This document shows, piece after piece, positions 43,095-50,963 of a stretch of DNA of 64,000 nt. The notes below the pieces were generated by a model. The model was not told the DNA's origin and made no database searches. It was given only the letters and a program-made list of their open reading frames with translations. Position numbers and translations under genes: made by a program. Location of the stretch: assembly GCA_003280055.1 (NCBI GenBank), contig QCGG01000010.1, forward strand, positions 1 to 64,000. The letters run 5' to 3'. The stretch is from Prochlorococcus sp. AG-363-P19. GTDB lineage: Bacteria > Cyanobacteriota > Cyanobacteriia > PCC-6307 > Cyanobiaceae. The first letter of the stretch is position 1. Each line of letters opens with the position of its first letter.

Positions 43095-43994
43095 CTATTT
43101 CTTGCTACTCAACATAGGAGCTGTCTTAAGTCTTCTAATGTCTCCATCATCCCATATCCAAAAAACAGGCTCAGCTGCTTTTGCTTGACGTAGATCAGTT
43201 CTATTACGCAAGCTAACGGGAATAAATTCTGTACTTGGATCGAAATCACGATCTCGTACAGCTTGATTCAATACCATACTTCCTTCTGAACCTGTGGTGG
43301 AACGGTGATAAGTTCCTTTGGGAATCTGAAGAGCACCCATTTTTTGATTGAGATAAATCACATGGTGAGGCTCATCCCATTCAGGGTTAAGCAAGGTAAA
43401 AGTACGACTTCCTTCTAAAACCAAATTATGGTCAATTTGTTGATAATGAATGTAATACTGCTCAAATTCGTTGTCATCAGGAGGAGAGATTGCTGCTCCA
43501 TGATGAATTACCACATCAGATCCATTTGAAGCATTTACTCCTGCATCAAAGAACGTGACTTGAGGAGTTTCTCGAAAGACATTCGTGGGAACAAAATTCA
43601 AAGATGTCTTTTTTTTCGTTTTTGATTGATTCCAATTGACTTTGATTTGAATTGAGTCAGTTAAACTCCTCAAAACAGGACACTCGTCAGTGGCCTCTCG
43701 AAGGAATTTTAATTGATTAGCATCTAAATCTGTTGGCATCTCGATTTGAAGGAATAAAACTTCAATCTGACGAGGGCCTTTAGTTGTCATCTTCTTGTCA
43801 ATTTCAATTTTTACCTCATCTAATTTCCAACCTTTCTCTTTAGCTGCTATACCCATCACTGTAAGAAAACAAGTGCCTAGCGATGTAGCCAATAAATCAG
43901 TAGGGGCAAAATTTTCTCCTTTGCCTGCATGGTCAACTGGTGCATCAGTTCTAATTGTTTCCCCAGAATGCACATGCTTAGCTTCTGTATGCAA
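43095..43994 (-). CDS. OsmC-type protein fused to a cupin-like domain
   Basis: A 299-residue two-domain protein. Residues 1-130 match OsmC/Ohr: GKGENFAPTDLLATSLGTCF with the reactive Cys, and ECPVLRSLTDSIQIKVNW with the second Cys near residue 104. Residues 150-299 form a cupin-like domain (DHNLVLEGSRTFTLLNPEWD, QIPKGTYHRSTTGSEG). OsmC proteins reduce organic hydroperoxides. The annotated start is TTG; the homologous N-terminus (CRYLGDL) continues upstream to ATT at 44018 with no ATG, so the real start may be a rare codon. The CP12-tail gene ends five bases upstream of that ATT. Confidence 0.82.
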   Translation of the reverse strand: MHTEAKHVHSGETIRTDAPVDHAGKGENFAPTDLLATSLGTCFLTVMGIAAKEKGWKLDEVKIEIDKKMTTKGPRQIEVLFLQIEMPTDLDANQLKFLREATDECPVLRSLTDSIQIKVNWNQSKTKKKTSLNFVPTNVFRETPQVTFFDAGVNASNGSDVVIHHGAAISPPDDNEFEQYYIHYQQIDHNLVLEGSRTFTLLNPEWDEPHHVIYLNQKMGALQIPKGTYHRSTTGSEGSMVLNQAVRDRDFDPSTEFIPVSLRNRTDLRQAKAAEPVFWIWDDGDIRRLKTAPMLSSKK

Positions 43995-44023
43995 ATCTCC
44001 TAAGTAACGGCAAAGAATCTTGT

Positions 44024-44188
44024 CTACACTTCGTAGAGTTTACAAGTAGATTTAGCAGGATTTAGTTTGCATTCCTGTTCCCAATAGTCACCTAGCTTTT
44101 CGTCAACCACTTGATCGGCTAAATCATTTATACGGTCAAGATCTCTGATTGGATTTGCACTTATAGTAAAAGGTGATCTTAGTTTCAT
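44024..44188 (-). CDS. 54-residue protein with CP12 C-terminal motif (copy 2)
   Basis: This protein begins MKLRSPFTISANPIRDLDRI and ends YWEQECKLNPAKSTCKLYEV. It aligns end to end with the 54-residue protein at 18675-18839, with the same C40 and C49 flanking a Pro at the same position, so the two are paralogues. The Cys-x8-Cys end matches the GAPDH-binding tail of CP12. A strong ribosome-binding site AGGAGG lies five bases before the ATG, unlike most genes here. The stop is only five bases from the possible start of the OsmC-cupin gene, so the two likely share a transcript. The functional link to carbon fixation is inferred. Confidence 0.78.
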   Translation of the reverse strand: MKLRSPFTISANPIRDLDRINDLADQVVDEKLGDYWEQECKLNPAKSTCKLYEV

Positions 44189-44396
44189 AAACCTCCTGTT
44201 CGGCTAATTCATTTCTAGCACATTCTTATCAATTAAATATAGGGTTATCACTCAAGTATTTAGACTTACCGGTTATCACTAATCTATGTATTGTTAACCG
44301 AAATAGGTGATATTTACCGAATCAATCCCTTCGGTTTACTGCATCACTTCATCTAGAGATTCAGGCCAAAGTAAGGGTGTTCCCGCACAGAACATC

Positions 44397-44669
44397 ATGT
44401 ACAACTCTGTATTCGACACAATCTTTTCTGACTCTTTCTTCTCACCTATGAGGACAGTCTATGTTGTCTCTGATAGCCAGTTAGAGGAGATCAAGCGTAA
44501 ACAACGACAAGAGGAGCTCGAGAATTTAGAAGCTTCCCGCAATAGACTGGAAAGCAACTATCAAGCTCGCATCAAAATCATTGATGAGCGAGAGCATGAG
44601 CTTAAAGAAGAGCTAAAGGCTCTGGCTCCTGCAATAAAAGAAAAAGGTAAATGTGCTGTCAAGACTTAA
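44397..44669 (+). CDS. Coiled-coil small protein
   Basis: A 90-residue protein from the ATG at 44397 (MYNSVFDTIFSDSFFSPM). It has an N-terminal half with YVVSDSQ and a long charged coiled-coil from about residue 25 (EEIKRKQRQEELENLEASRN ... HELKEELKALAPAIKEK). I recall N-termini of the MYNSVFD type in picocyanobacteria and cyanophages. The frame is open to a GTG at 44307; the later ATG at 44448 (MRTVYVVSD) is also possible. A GC-rich terminator follows the stop. Confidence 0.6.
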   Translation: MYNSVFDTIFSDSFFSPMRTVYVVSDSQLEEIKRKQRQEELENLEASRNRLESNYQARIKIIDEREHELKEELKALAPAIKEKGKCAVKT

Positions 44670-44713
44670 CCCTTTCATATGACCAGCTGATGGTTATCAC
44701 AAAGAACCTATAT

Positions 44714-44740
44714 CGGGGCCAATAAAGGCCCCATTTTTTC
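44714..44740 (+). terminator. Intrinsic terminator
   Basis: The stem GGGGCC/GGCCCC with a six-base loop AATAAA is followed by ATTTTTTC. It sits 45 bases past the stop at 44669. Confidence 0.85.
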
Positions 44741-44770
44741 TTGATTCCTTCTTATAAGCACCCTTGGCAA

Positions 44771-45316
44771 TTATCGACGAAAGATAGACGAAATCAAAGG
44801 CCGCTTAATTTCGAGAGGTGTCTCACCATATCCAATCCATATAAAACCAATAATCTCTTCTTCATCAGGATCAATCCCAACAAGTTTATAGGTGTTCGTA
44901 TGTTTAGTAAGTTTTCCGGTAGACCATTTGCTCCCTACACCCTCTCCAACTAACGAAAGAGATAGGTTTTGGATGGCACATGCACAAGCAGCATAGTCTT
45001 CCAACTTCCTTGTCGGTTCAGCATTGAGCACCTGGCTCACAATCAGTAAATGAGAGGGATTCAAGATCTTTTCCAAGATTTTCTTCTTCGCATTTTCATC
45101 CGGTGAGCGGTTCCCAAACTTAAGCTCTAGAGCTAACTCCACAAGCAATTTTCGTTTATCCGTTTTGAAAGTAGTAAAGCGCCACGGGAAAGTATGAAGA
45201 TGGCAAGGAGCGAAATTTGCCGCCTCAATTGCCTGTTCAATAATCTTTTCTGGGACAAGCTTGGTATTAAAAGAATGAATTGTCCTACGCTTTTTTATTG
45301 CTTGTTGTAATTCCAT
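44771..45316 (-). CDS. Nitroreductase-family flavoprotein
   Basis: A 181-residue FMN-dependent nitroreductase-fold enzyme. The N-terminal KKRRTIHSFNTKLVPE carries the FMN phosphate-binding arginines, followed by IEQAIEAANFAPCHLHTFPW and later GYGETPLEIKRP, the typical end. Reactions could include nitro- or quinone-type reduction or dehalogenation; the substrate is not indicated. Starts at ATG. It is convergent with the coiled-coil gene, whose terminator lies 31 bases away. Confidence 0.9.
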   Translation of the reverse strand: MELQQAIKKRRTIHSFNTKLVPEKIIEQAIEAANFAPCHLHTFPWRFTTFKTDKRKLLVELALELKFGNRSPDENAKKKILEKILNPSHLLIVSQVLNAEPTRKLEDYAACACAIQNLSLSLVGEGVGSKWSTGKLTKHTNTYKLVGIDPDEEEIIGFIWIGYGETPLEIKRPLISSIFRR

Positions 45317-45474
45317 AGAAGTTCCTGCTATCTAATCAAACTAGATAATAAAATTGACAGGGTTAAAATCATTAATTCTTAAAAGAGTCTTGTGTATACA
45401 GATCCATCTTTTAAGAAAGAAAAAGCATCCCAGAATCACAACACTCATTCCGAGAGATTATCCAATGAGGTTTG

Positions 45475-46767
45475 ATGACTAAGCCTGTACTGCATCCACT
45501 CCCAACTACTGGTGCAATAACTGGAACACTTGAGGCACTAGCCTTTTTCCGCGATCCTCTCTTCGCCAAGAAACGGTTTAATCGTCTTGGAAATATTTTT
45601 GAGACATCAATGCTTGGGCAGCCAATAGTATTTATTCAGGGGAGTCAAGCAATTACTGATCTGTTATCTCAACCAGAGGCGATCGAAGGGTGGTGGCCCG
45701 AGAGTGTCAAGCAACTTTTAGGTAGCTATTCACTAGCAAACCGCAACGGAGGCGCTCATAAAGCACGGAGAAAAGTCATAGCGCAATTATTCTCGTCTTC
45801 AGCACTTCAAAGCTACAGCCCTAGCATCATCAAATTGATTGAGGACCTCGGAGTAGAACTCAGAACAGCAAAAAGACCTATCTCCTTAGTCAAAAAAATG
45901 CGGCGTTTCGCATTTTCCGTTATTGCCACCACAGTGCTTGGGCTTGAAGGCAATGATCGCGATGAATTGTTTGCTGATTTTGAGATATGGACAAAAGCGC
46001 TCTTCTCAATCCCTATCGCTCTCCCATGGAGTCCATTCGCAAAAGCACTAAAGGCAAGAGAACGTTTGCTCGATAAATTCCAAGAAGTGCTTGCCCAAAC
46101 TAGCCAAAACAAAGGTGGTTTGGCTTTACTGACAGGGGGTCTCGATGAAGAAGGCATTCCTCTCTCCAATGCAGATCTAGGAGAGCAACTACTTTTACTT
46201 TTATTTGCTGGATATGAAACCACAGCTTCTGCTCTGAGTTGCCTCATGCAGCAATTGCTTCTCAATCCAGAATTGGAAGCATGGCTTCATGAAGAGATCA
46301 ATAACCTGGCTTGGCCTCCATCAGCTGAAACCGCAACAACCTCCTATGACCGTAGCAATGCTCCAAAGCTCGATGCCCTTATTAATGAGGTAATGCGAAT
46401 CAACCCACCAGTAGGTGGTTTTTTTCGTCGCACTAAGCGCTCTTTAGTCCTAGAAAACATTGTTGTACCAGCGAATCGCGTGGTACAAGTTGCTTTAAAT
46501 GCATCTAATCTCCATGGGATTGGAGACCTTGAAGTGTTTCGTCCTCAACGCCACCTAGAGGAGAAATCCTCTTTAAATCTCCTACCTTTTGGTGGAGGGG
46601 AGCGTGTATGCCTAGGTAAAGCGCTAGCTGAACTTGAAATCCGGTTAATGGTAGTTGGATTATTTCGTAATCTTCGCCTTTCAATTGTCCCCAATCAAGA
46701 CTTCACTATGCAACCGCTTCCTAGTCCCTCTCCTCGTGACGGATTACTTGTCAATATAAAGACCTAA
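45475..46767 (+). CDS. Cytochrome P450 (CYP120-like)
   Basis: A 430-residue soluble-type P450. The I-helix LLFAGYETTAS lies near residue 243, the ExxR pair (EVMR) at 305-308 and the heme loop FGGGERVCLG with the proximal Cys at residue 379. Its nearest well-known class is the cyanobacterial CYP120 (retinoid-type substrates), but the substrate cannot be read from sequence. I start at the ATG at 45475; a TTG directly before gives one more residue. No redox partner gene is adjacent, though flavodoxin and rubredoxin are in the window. Confidence 0.93.
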   Translation: MTKPVLHPLPTTGAITGTLEALAFFRDPLFAKKRFNRLGNIFETSMLGQPIVFIQGSQAITDLLSQPEAIEGWWPESVKQLLGSYSLANRNGGAHKARRKVIAQLFSSSALQSYSPSIIKLIEDLGVELRTAKRPISLVKKMRRFAFSVIATTVLGLEGNDRDELFADFEIWTKALFSIPIALPWSPFAKALKARERLLDKFQEVLAQTSQNKGGLALLTGGLDEEGIPLSNADLGEQLLLLLFAGYETTASALSCLMQQLLLNPELEAWLHEEINNLAWPPSAETATTSYDRSNAPKLDALINEVMRINPPVGGFFRRTKRSLVLENIVVPANRVVQVALNASNLHGIGDLEVFRPQRHLEEKSSLNLLPFGGGERVCLGKALAELEIRLMVVGLFRNLRLSIVPNQDFTMQPLPSPSPRDGLLVNIKT

Positions 46768-46931
46768 TCTTCATTAAATACTCAAAATGTTAAAGTAGCA
46801 AAATCTCAATTAAGATTCATTAAAAAATAAACAGTTACAAACTACTCTTAAAAGGCTATTCTTCAAATGAATAATATTCATTTGAATCTTAAAAGCTCTC
46901 TATGTCAACGCGCATGATGCAGTTTTTGTAA

Positions 46932-47375
46932 ATGACAAGAATCAACTTAATAAAGCCCAGTGAATTATCTGATCAACACCTGATTGCAGAATATAGAGAA
47001 ATTTTCATGGTTGGTTCAGCTCTCCAGCGCTCCTTGAATTCCAAAAACTGGAAGGAAACAAAGGAAAACCTACCTACAGAGTTCACCTTAAATAAGGGTC
47101 ATGTCAAGTTCTTTTACAATAAGGGGAAATACCTTCATCAAAGATATTTAGATTTAATCGAGGAAATGCTTAAACGAGGTATGCATCCAAATCTAGAGCG
47201 GCGTTTTAAAAAAGAGCAATGGCCTGATAAATTATATAATGACTGGAAGCCTACAGCGAAGGATATTCAACTGATAAGGAAAAGAATCCAAGAAAAAATC
47301 AATCTAAAGCCAACATTTTATCGATGGACAAAAAGTCAATCTAAGGTAACTGCTAATGCTAGAGAAATCAAATAG
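46932..47375 (+). CDS. denV: Pyrimidine-dimer DNA glycosylase, T4 DenV type
   Basis: A 147-residue enzyme of the T4 endonuclease V family that removes UV-induced cyclobutane dimers and cuts at the resulting site. After loss of Met1 the catalytic Thr2 (MTRINL) attacks the lesion; Arg3, His16, Arg22 and Glu23 (AEYREIF) align with the phage enzyme's catalytic residues. The GHVKFFYNKGKYLHQRY block and the helical tail are typical. Length is close to that of the T4 protein (138). Related enzymes occur in cyanobacteria, their phages and chlorella viruses, so transfer by phage is plausible. Confidence 0.92.
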   Translation: MTRINLIKPSELSDQHLIAEYREIFMVGSALQRSLNSKNWKETKENLPTEFTLNKGHVKFFYNKGKYLHQRYLDLIEEMLKRGMHPNLERRFKKEQWPDKLYNDWKPTAKDIQLIRKRIQEKINLKPTFYRWTKSQSKVTANAREIK

Positions 47376-47624
47376 TCAAAGTTCAGGAAACTTCTGAAGT
47401 TAATCATCTAATAGTAAATACCTGTATTTTAAGGCTTGTCAAAAATCAAAGAATATTAAGCCAGTCTAATATTATTTTGAACAATGAAGCCCGCATGGCA
47501 GTTTCTCAGGAATTTAATGAAAGCTTTTATGAAAAGGGAGTTATCTACAAAATTGTATTTTAAAGGGACATAAAGGAGATCATTCTGTATTGTTAGAAGA
47601 AGAGGTCCAATGTAGATCTTGCCA

Positions 47625-48038
47625 ATGATCCAAAACAAAGCTGAAATTACTGTTCGTCAAAAGCTATTGCTTCAAGAACTCAAAAACTGTGATGATGAAT
47701 TGAGTGGTCAAGACTTGCATAGACAGTTACACGAAAGTAAACACTCCATGGGATTAGCTACTGTTTATAGAAACTTACAATTGCTTGTAAAGAAAGGAAT
47801 GGTCCGCTCTAGACATCTTCCAACAGGTGAAGTTCTTTATTCCCCTGTTGAAAGAGATATACACCATCTAACTTGTGTTAATTGTGGTGAAACGACACTT
47901 TTAGAAAAATGTCCTGTAAATACAATGCATATCCCACCAGAAACTTCTAAAAGATTTGAGCTACTCTTTCATACTCTTGAATTCTTTGGCCTCTGCGAAG
48001 ATTGCCTGAAAAAGGACAACAAGGAATACAAGTATTAA
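47625..48038 (+). CDS. Fur-family metal-dependent regulator
   Basis: A 137-residue winged-helix repressor. The N-terminal domain (LSGQDLHRQLHESKHSMGLA then TVYRNLQLLVKKGMVR) contains the recognition helix, and the metal/dimer domain contains HHLTCVNCG and LCEDCLKK, two CxxC zinc pairs, with histidines in FHTLEFFG. The class (Fur, Zur or PerR) is not decided; two CxxC structural zinc pairs suggest Zur or Fur. I use the ATG at 47625; the frame begins at a TTG two codons earlier. It could control nearby iron-linked genes, but none is adjacent. Confidence 0.9.
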   Translation: MIQNKAEITVRQKLLLQELKNCDDELSGQDLHRQLHESKHSMGLATVYRNLQLLVKKGMVRSRHLPTGEVLYSPVERDIHHLTCVNCGETTLLEKCPVNTMHIPPETSKRFELLFHTLEFFGLCEDCLKKDNKEYKY

Positions 48039-48073
48039 TCATCCAAGGTTAGTTAATCAAATAGACTCAGGAA

Positions 48074-48268
48074 CTATTCAATTCCATTAGATTTTAAAAA
48101 AATCTTTTCAAGTCTTTTTTTTATCTCTGCACTCTTATGATTATCTAATAAAATACTTTTCTTTCTCCTATTGAAAATAGTCATGCTGATCCACCAAGCC
48201 TGAAGAGCAAGAAAAATCACTCCAACAATTCCAAGAGCAATATAACCCCCATTTAAGCTATCTAACAT
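48074..48268 (-). CDS. Small membrane protein, paralogue of the gene at 34072
   Basis: A 64-residue protein, from the ATG at 48268, with one helix (YIALGIVGVIFLALQAWWIS) and a basic amphipathic end (NRRKKSILLDNHKSAEIKK then RLEKIFLKS). The segment pattern, IFL.LQ then NRR and finally RLEKIF, is shared with the 70-residue protein at 34072. The ATG overlaps the end of the gene at 48262 by seven bases, so it is translationally coupled to it. Confidence 0.6.
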   Translation of the reverse strand: MLDSLNGGYIALGIVGVIFLALQAWWISMTIFNRRKKSILLDNHKSAEIKKRLEKIFLKSNGIE

Positions 48269-48471
48269 GAGCAATAAAGCTTTCCTCTCTCAATAAATAT
48301 ATTTCGACTATATTCATCTTCTGTATTGGCTTCTTCTTTTAGTTTTTTAGATACTCGTTTAATTTTAAGCCAGCGAACTTCAATCACTTCTCTATCTAAA
48401 TCAGACGGATTAAATTTACCTGTTTTTATATTGATCGACAAATTAGTAGAGTAACTAAGGTCTATAGTCAC
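48262..48471 (-). CDS. Hypothetical protein, 69 residues
   Basis: A soluble, charged protein starting at GTG (MTIDLSYSTNLSINIKTGKF) with a basic middle (VRWLKIKRVSKKLKEEANTE) and a cysteine pair at its end (LYCSC). No family recognised. It is the first gene of a leftward pair with the membrane protein at 48074. Confidence 0.5.
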   Translation of the reverse strand: MTIDLSYSTNLSINIKTGKFNPSDLDREVIEVRWLKIKRVSKKLKEEANTEDEYSRNIFIERGKLYCSC

Positions 48472-48910
48472 AATAGCACCATTCGAGTCTGGTCTTTAGC
48501 CTAGCGCAACTACTTTTCCGAAAAGCAACCACTAAGGAAGCAATAGAGCTCACATTTTAAGTATTCATACAAGCCATATTCGCTCTCGAAAATCCTTTGA
48601 CGAAACCTGATAAGAATCGTCCATTCTGCAGCCTCTAATGCTGTCCTCATAAAATTCACATTGATACTTGGTCTTTTAAATAGACGAGCCGCTTAAAATC
48701 AAAAAGAAGTTCAGAGGCAGAGGCAGAGAGATTTCTTTTAATTAAGTAATTAATTCTACTTGAAGTAGAAAAAATGCAAGAAAGTCCTCATCTAATAGTA
48801 GCAACCGATGCTAAATCTTAAGGCCAGTAAAAGAATCTGATCTACATATGAATTTAAATATCATCCCAACTGGAAATAAAACTCTATTATAGGGAATATT
48901 TTGAATCGAC
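48472..48910. other. Gene-free stretch, 439 bases
   Basis: AT-rich spacer between the leftward pair and the rightward small exported gene. No gene or hairpin is apparent; both promoters should be here. Confidence 0.45.
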
Positions 48911-49066
48911 ATGAAAAAAATTCTGCCAATGCTATTCGCCCTTTCAATGGCTTCAGCACCTGTGCTTGCATGGGGAAGTGGTGATTGTCCTTACTCCAAG
49001 AAGGGTACGAATCAGGAAGCTTCTAATGAAGAAATCGAACCATCTGAGTCTGCTAAAAAGAACTAA
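48911..49066 (+). CDS. 51-residue exported protein
   Basis: This gene starts at ATG and encodes a signal peptide (MKKILPMLFALSMASAPVLA, cleavage after VLA at residue 20) and a 31-residue mature part beginning WGSGDCPYSKKG and continuing as an acidic and polar tail. A single cysteine is present. Probably a small lumenal or periplasmic protein. It is 30 bases before the next gene and in the same direction. Confidence 0.6.
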   Translation: MKKILPMLFALSMASAPVLAWGSGDCPYSKKGTNQEASNEEIEPSESAKKN

Positions 49067-49096
49067 GCAGATTGGCACACAAAAAGTTACGGGAAA

Positions 49097-49399
49097 ATGA
49101 ATTACCAGATGTTGCTTGAATGTCATGCGGCAGGGACTGCTATTACAAAGAAAGAAGCTGAATTATTAGAGTTTGAGCTAGATTCCCAACTCGCAAGCAT
49201 TAAAGTTTCAAGAACCCAAGGCTGCGTTAAAGCTGCACCAGATCACATTTGCGAATCCGCCTCAGTGTGCAAAGGCAGTGTCTGGATTACTTGCTTTGCG
49301 GCTGTCCTTGATCAAGTAAATCCAGTCTCGATAGGGGAAAAAGCCAGAGGAGCAAAAGTCCTCGATGAGCTGGTCAATAATAATTATCAAGAAGTTTGA
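49097..49399 (+). CDS. Hypothetical protein, 100 residues
   Basis: A soluble protein starting at ATG (MNYQMLLECHAAGTAITKKE) with five cysteines: ECHAAG, QGCVKAAP, HICESASVC and ITCFAAV. I do not recognise a family or metal motif. The C-terminal half is helical (VSIGEKARGAKVLDELVNNN). It follows the exported gene by 30 bases, probably as an operon. Confidence 0.55.
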   Translation: MNYQMLLECHAAGTAITKKEAELLEFELDSQLASIKVSRTQGCVKAAPDHICESASVCKGSVWITCFAAVLDQVNPVSIGEKARGAKVLDELVNNNYQEV

Positions 49400-49477
49400 C
49401 AATTGATTAGTTAAAAGTCAAATGAAGTTGACCGCCATGAAACTCAAGGCAATATTCTAAAAGTGGTCTGACTTTCG

Positions 49478-50192
49478 TTGAACTTAATGATATCTAGCTA
49501 TAAAATTTCAAGAAATGATTGGCAGTATCTCTTTACCTTTTTAGTTTGCTTAACCAGTTTTCTAGCAACAGATATCTTTGGAAGAATTAAAAAAATAAGA
49601 TTTACATATTGGTCTGGCGACTTATTCATTCAGCCATACAGAATCATTACAACACACTTCATTCATGGTGATGTGAAGCATTTACTATGCAACTACTTTT
49701 GGAATTTTTAATGCAAAATATTTGCTAAAAGGCATAAGACTAAAGGGACACTACCTCTTCCTTTTACTTGTAGGTTTATTAATAGCACTACAGCCTCTAA
49801 TTTTTTGTTTTTTGATATTCTAGTTTAAAATATTCAAGGTCATTACCTGTTAGATTTAGTGGTGTCCTTTACGGTGTCAATCCATTTATGCTTCTCGCTT
49901 CAATTTATGGGAAACAACACTTTCTGTCTCTATATATTGATCTAAGTAGCAACAAAAAAATAAAACAAACAATTACATCGATACTTGGTATTATTTGGTC
50001 TCTACTTCCTCGCATCAGTCTACTTGGACATGTAGCAGGATAACTTTTATTCCTCCTTTAATCGAAAGCAAGAAGAATAGATCGCTTCTCGAATTTACTC
50101 GAGAAAGTCTACAGAAGTCACTACAGGTATTTGATTCTCTGAATGCCAAAGAAAAACTTTCCTCAGTGATGAAAAAGAAAAATAAAGCCTAG
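49478..50192 (+). pseudogene. Decayed rhomboid intramembrane protease
   Basis: Pieces of a rhomboid protein are spread over three frames. The first (MNLMISSYKISRND ... QPYRIITTHFIHGDVKHLLC) ends at TAA near 49709. The next frame continues as TTFGIFNAKYLLKGIRLKGH to TAG. A third frame carries VRFSGVLYGVNPFMLLASIY, with the catalytic Ser in a GxSG-like spot altered to RFSG, and LLGHVAG with the catalytic His. The end (LEFTRESLQKSLQVF...) is in yet another frame. At least three frame lesions make it non-functional. Intact homologues occur in related cyanobacteria. Confidence 0.82.
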
Positions 50193-50344
50193 AGTGACTT
50201 TATTTTGCTGATCTGTTTAGATCAATTTGGACAATTTCCCAACTAAAGAGATTAGAGATTAACCAAAAGTATTAAGACTTTGGAGGGATGTTTGCCTTTT
50301 TTGAATCATGATAGGTAATCAGTTGACTAAATGAAACGTTACCT

Positions 50345-50842
50345 ATGAATCTCTACCTTGTAGTACTAGGAGGAAAAATCCCAGGAGGGCATGTAGAAAT
50401 GCATGATGTTAGATGGGTTGTCGGTGAAACAATTCAATCAACGGTCCCACAGCTACAAGCTCAATGGCTAGGACATAGTCGAGGTTTACACATAGATAGT
50501 TATAAGTTAATTAAATTTGTAGATGGACATCGAATCAAGATGGTAGTTAACGATCAAGCAAATAATAAGGAGATTAACAAACTATGGTTTATCAATCTTG
50601 GGGGATATAAGCCAGGTGAAATGCTTGAACAGCATCACTTAGAGCTTGTAGTAGCCCCCTCTGTCCAAACGGCTAAACAGAAAGCACGCAACAAATGGTC
50701 TGAAAGAATTGACCAAATTCACAAAGATGATCACGCTGAGATTGTTTATTTACAGGGATATAACGTCGAATTGGAACGGGATAATCAGGATCGGGACGAT
50801 GGCATGAGCCCTGACTGGAGTGGATACTGGGTCATTAGTTGA
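50345..50842 (+). CDS. DUF1543 family protein
   Basis: A 165-residue soluble protein made of two copies of the DUF1543 module. The first has LVVLGGKIPGGHVEMHDVRW and the second LWFINLGGYKPGEMLEQHHL, each followed by an alpha/beta segment (VGETIQSTVPQLQAQWLG; APSVQTAKQKARNKW). The GGK/GGY..PGG pattern is the family hallmark. Function is unknown. The C-terminus (DDGMSPDWSGYWVIS) is conserved in the family. Starts at ATG, alone. Confidence 0.9.
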   Translation: MNLYLVVLGGKIPGGHVEMHDVRWVVGETIQSTVPQLQAQWLGHSRGLHIDSYKLIKFVDGHRIKMVVNDQANNKEINKLWFINLGGYKPGEMLEQHHLELVVAPSVQTAKQKARNKWSERIDQIHKDDHAEIVYLQGYNVELERDNQDRDDGMSPDWSGYWVIS

Positions 50843-50963
50843 TCAATATTAAGGTATTCCAATCTTTGGGTTAGTTTTTCATCATGAAAATAAGCTTGAA
50901 GAATATCTATAGAAGAAGCACTAATTAGCAGCTAGAAAGTCCTTAGATTTAACCACCAAAACC

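Noticed and set aside
45813-46265. 150-codon open frame opposite the P450 gene.
   Set aside because: P450 motifs in the plus strand are complete, and this frame is a shadow of them.
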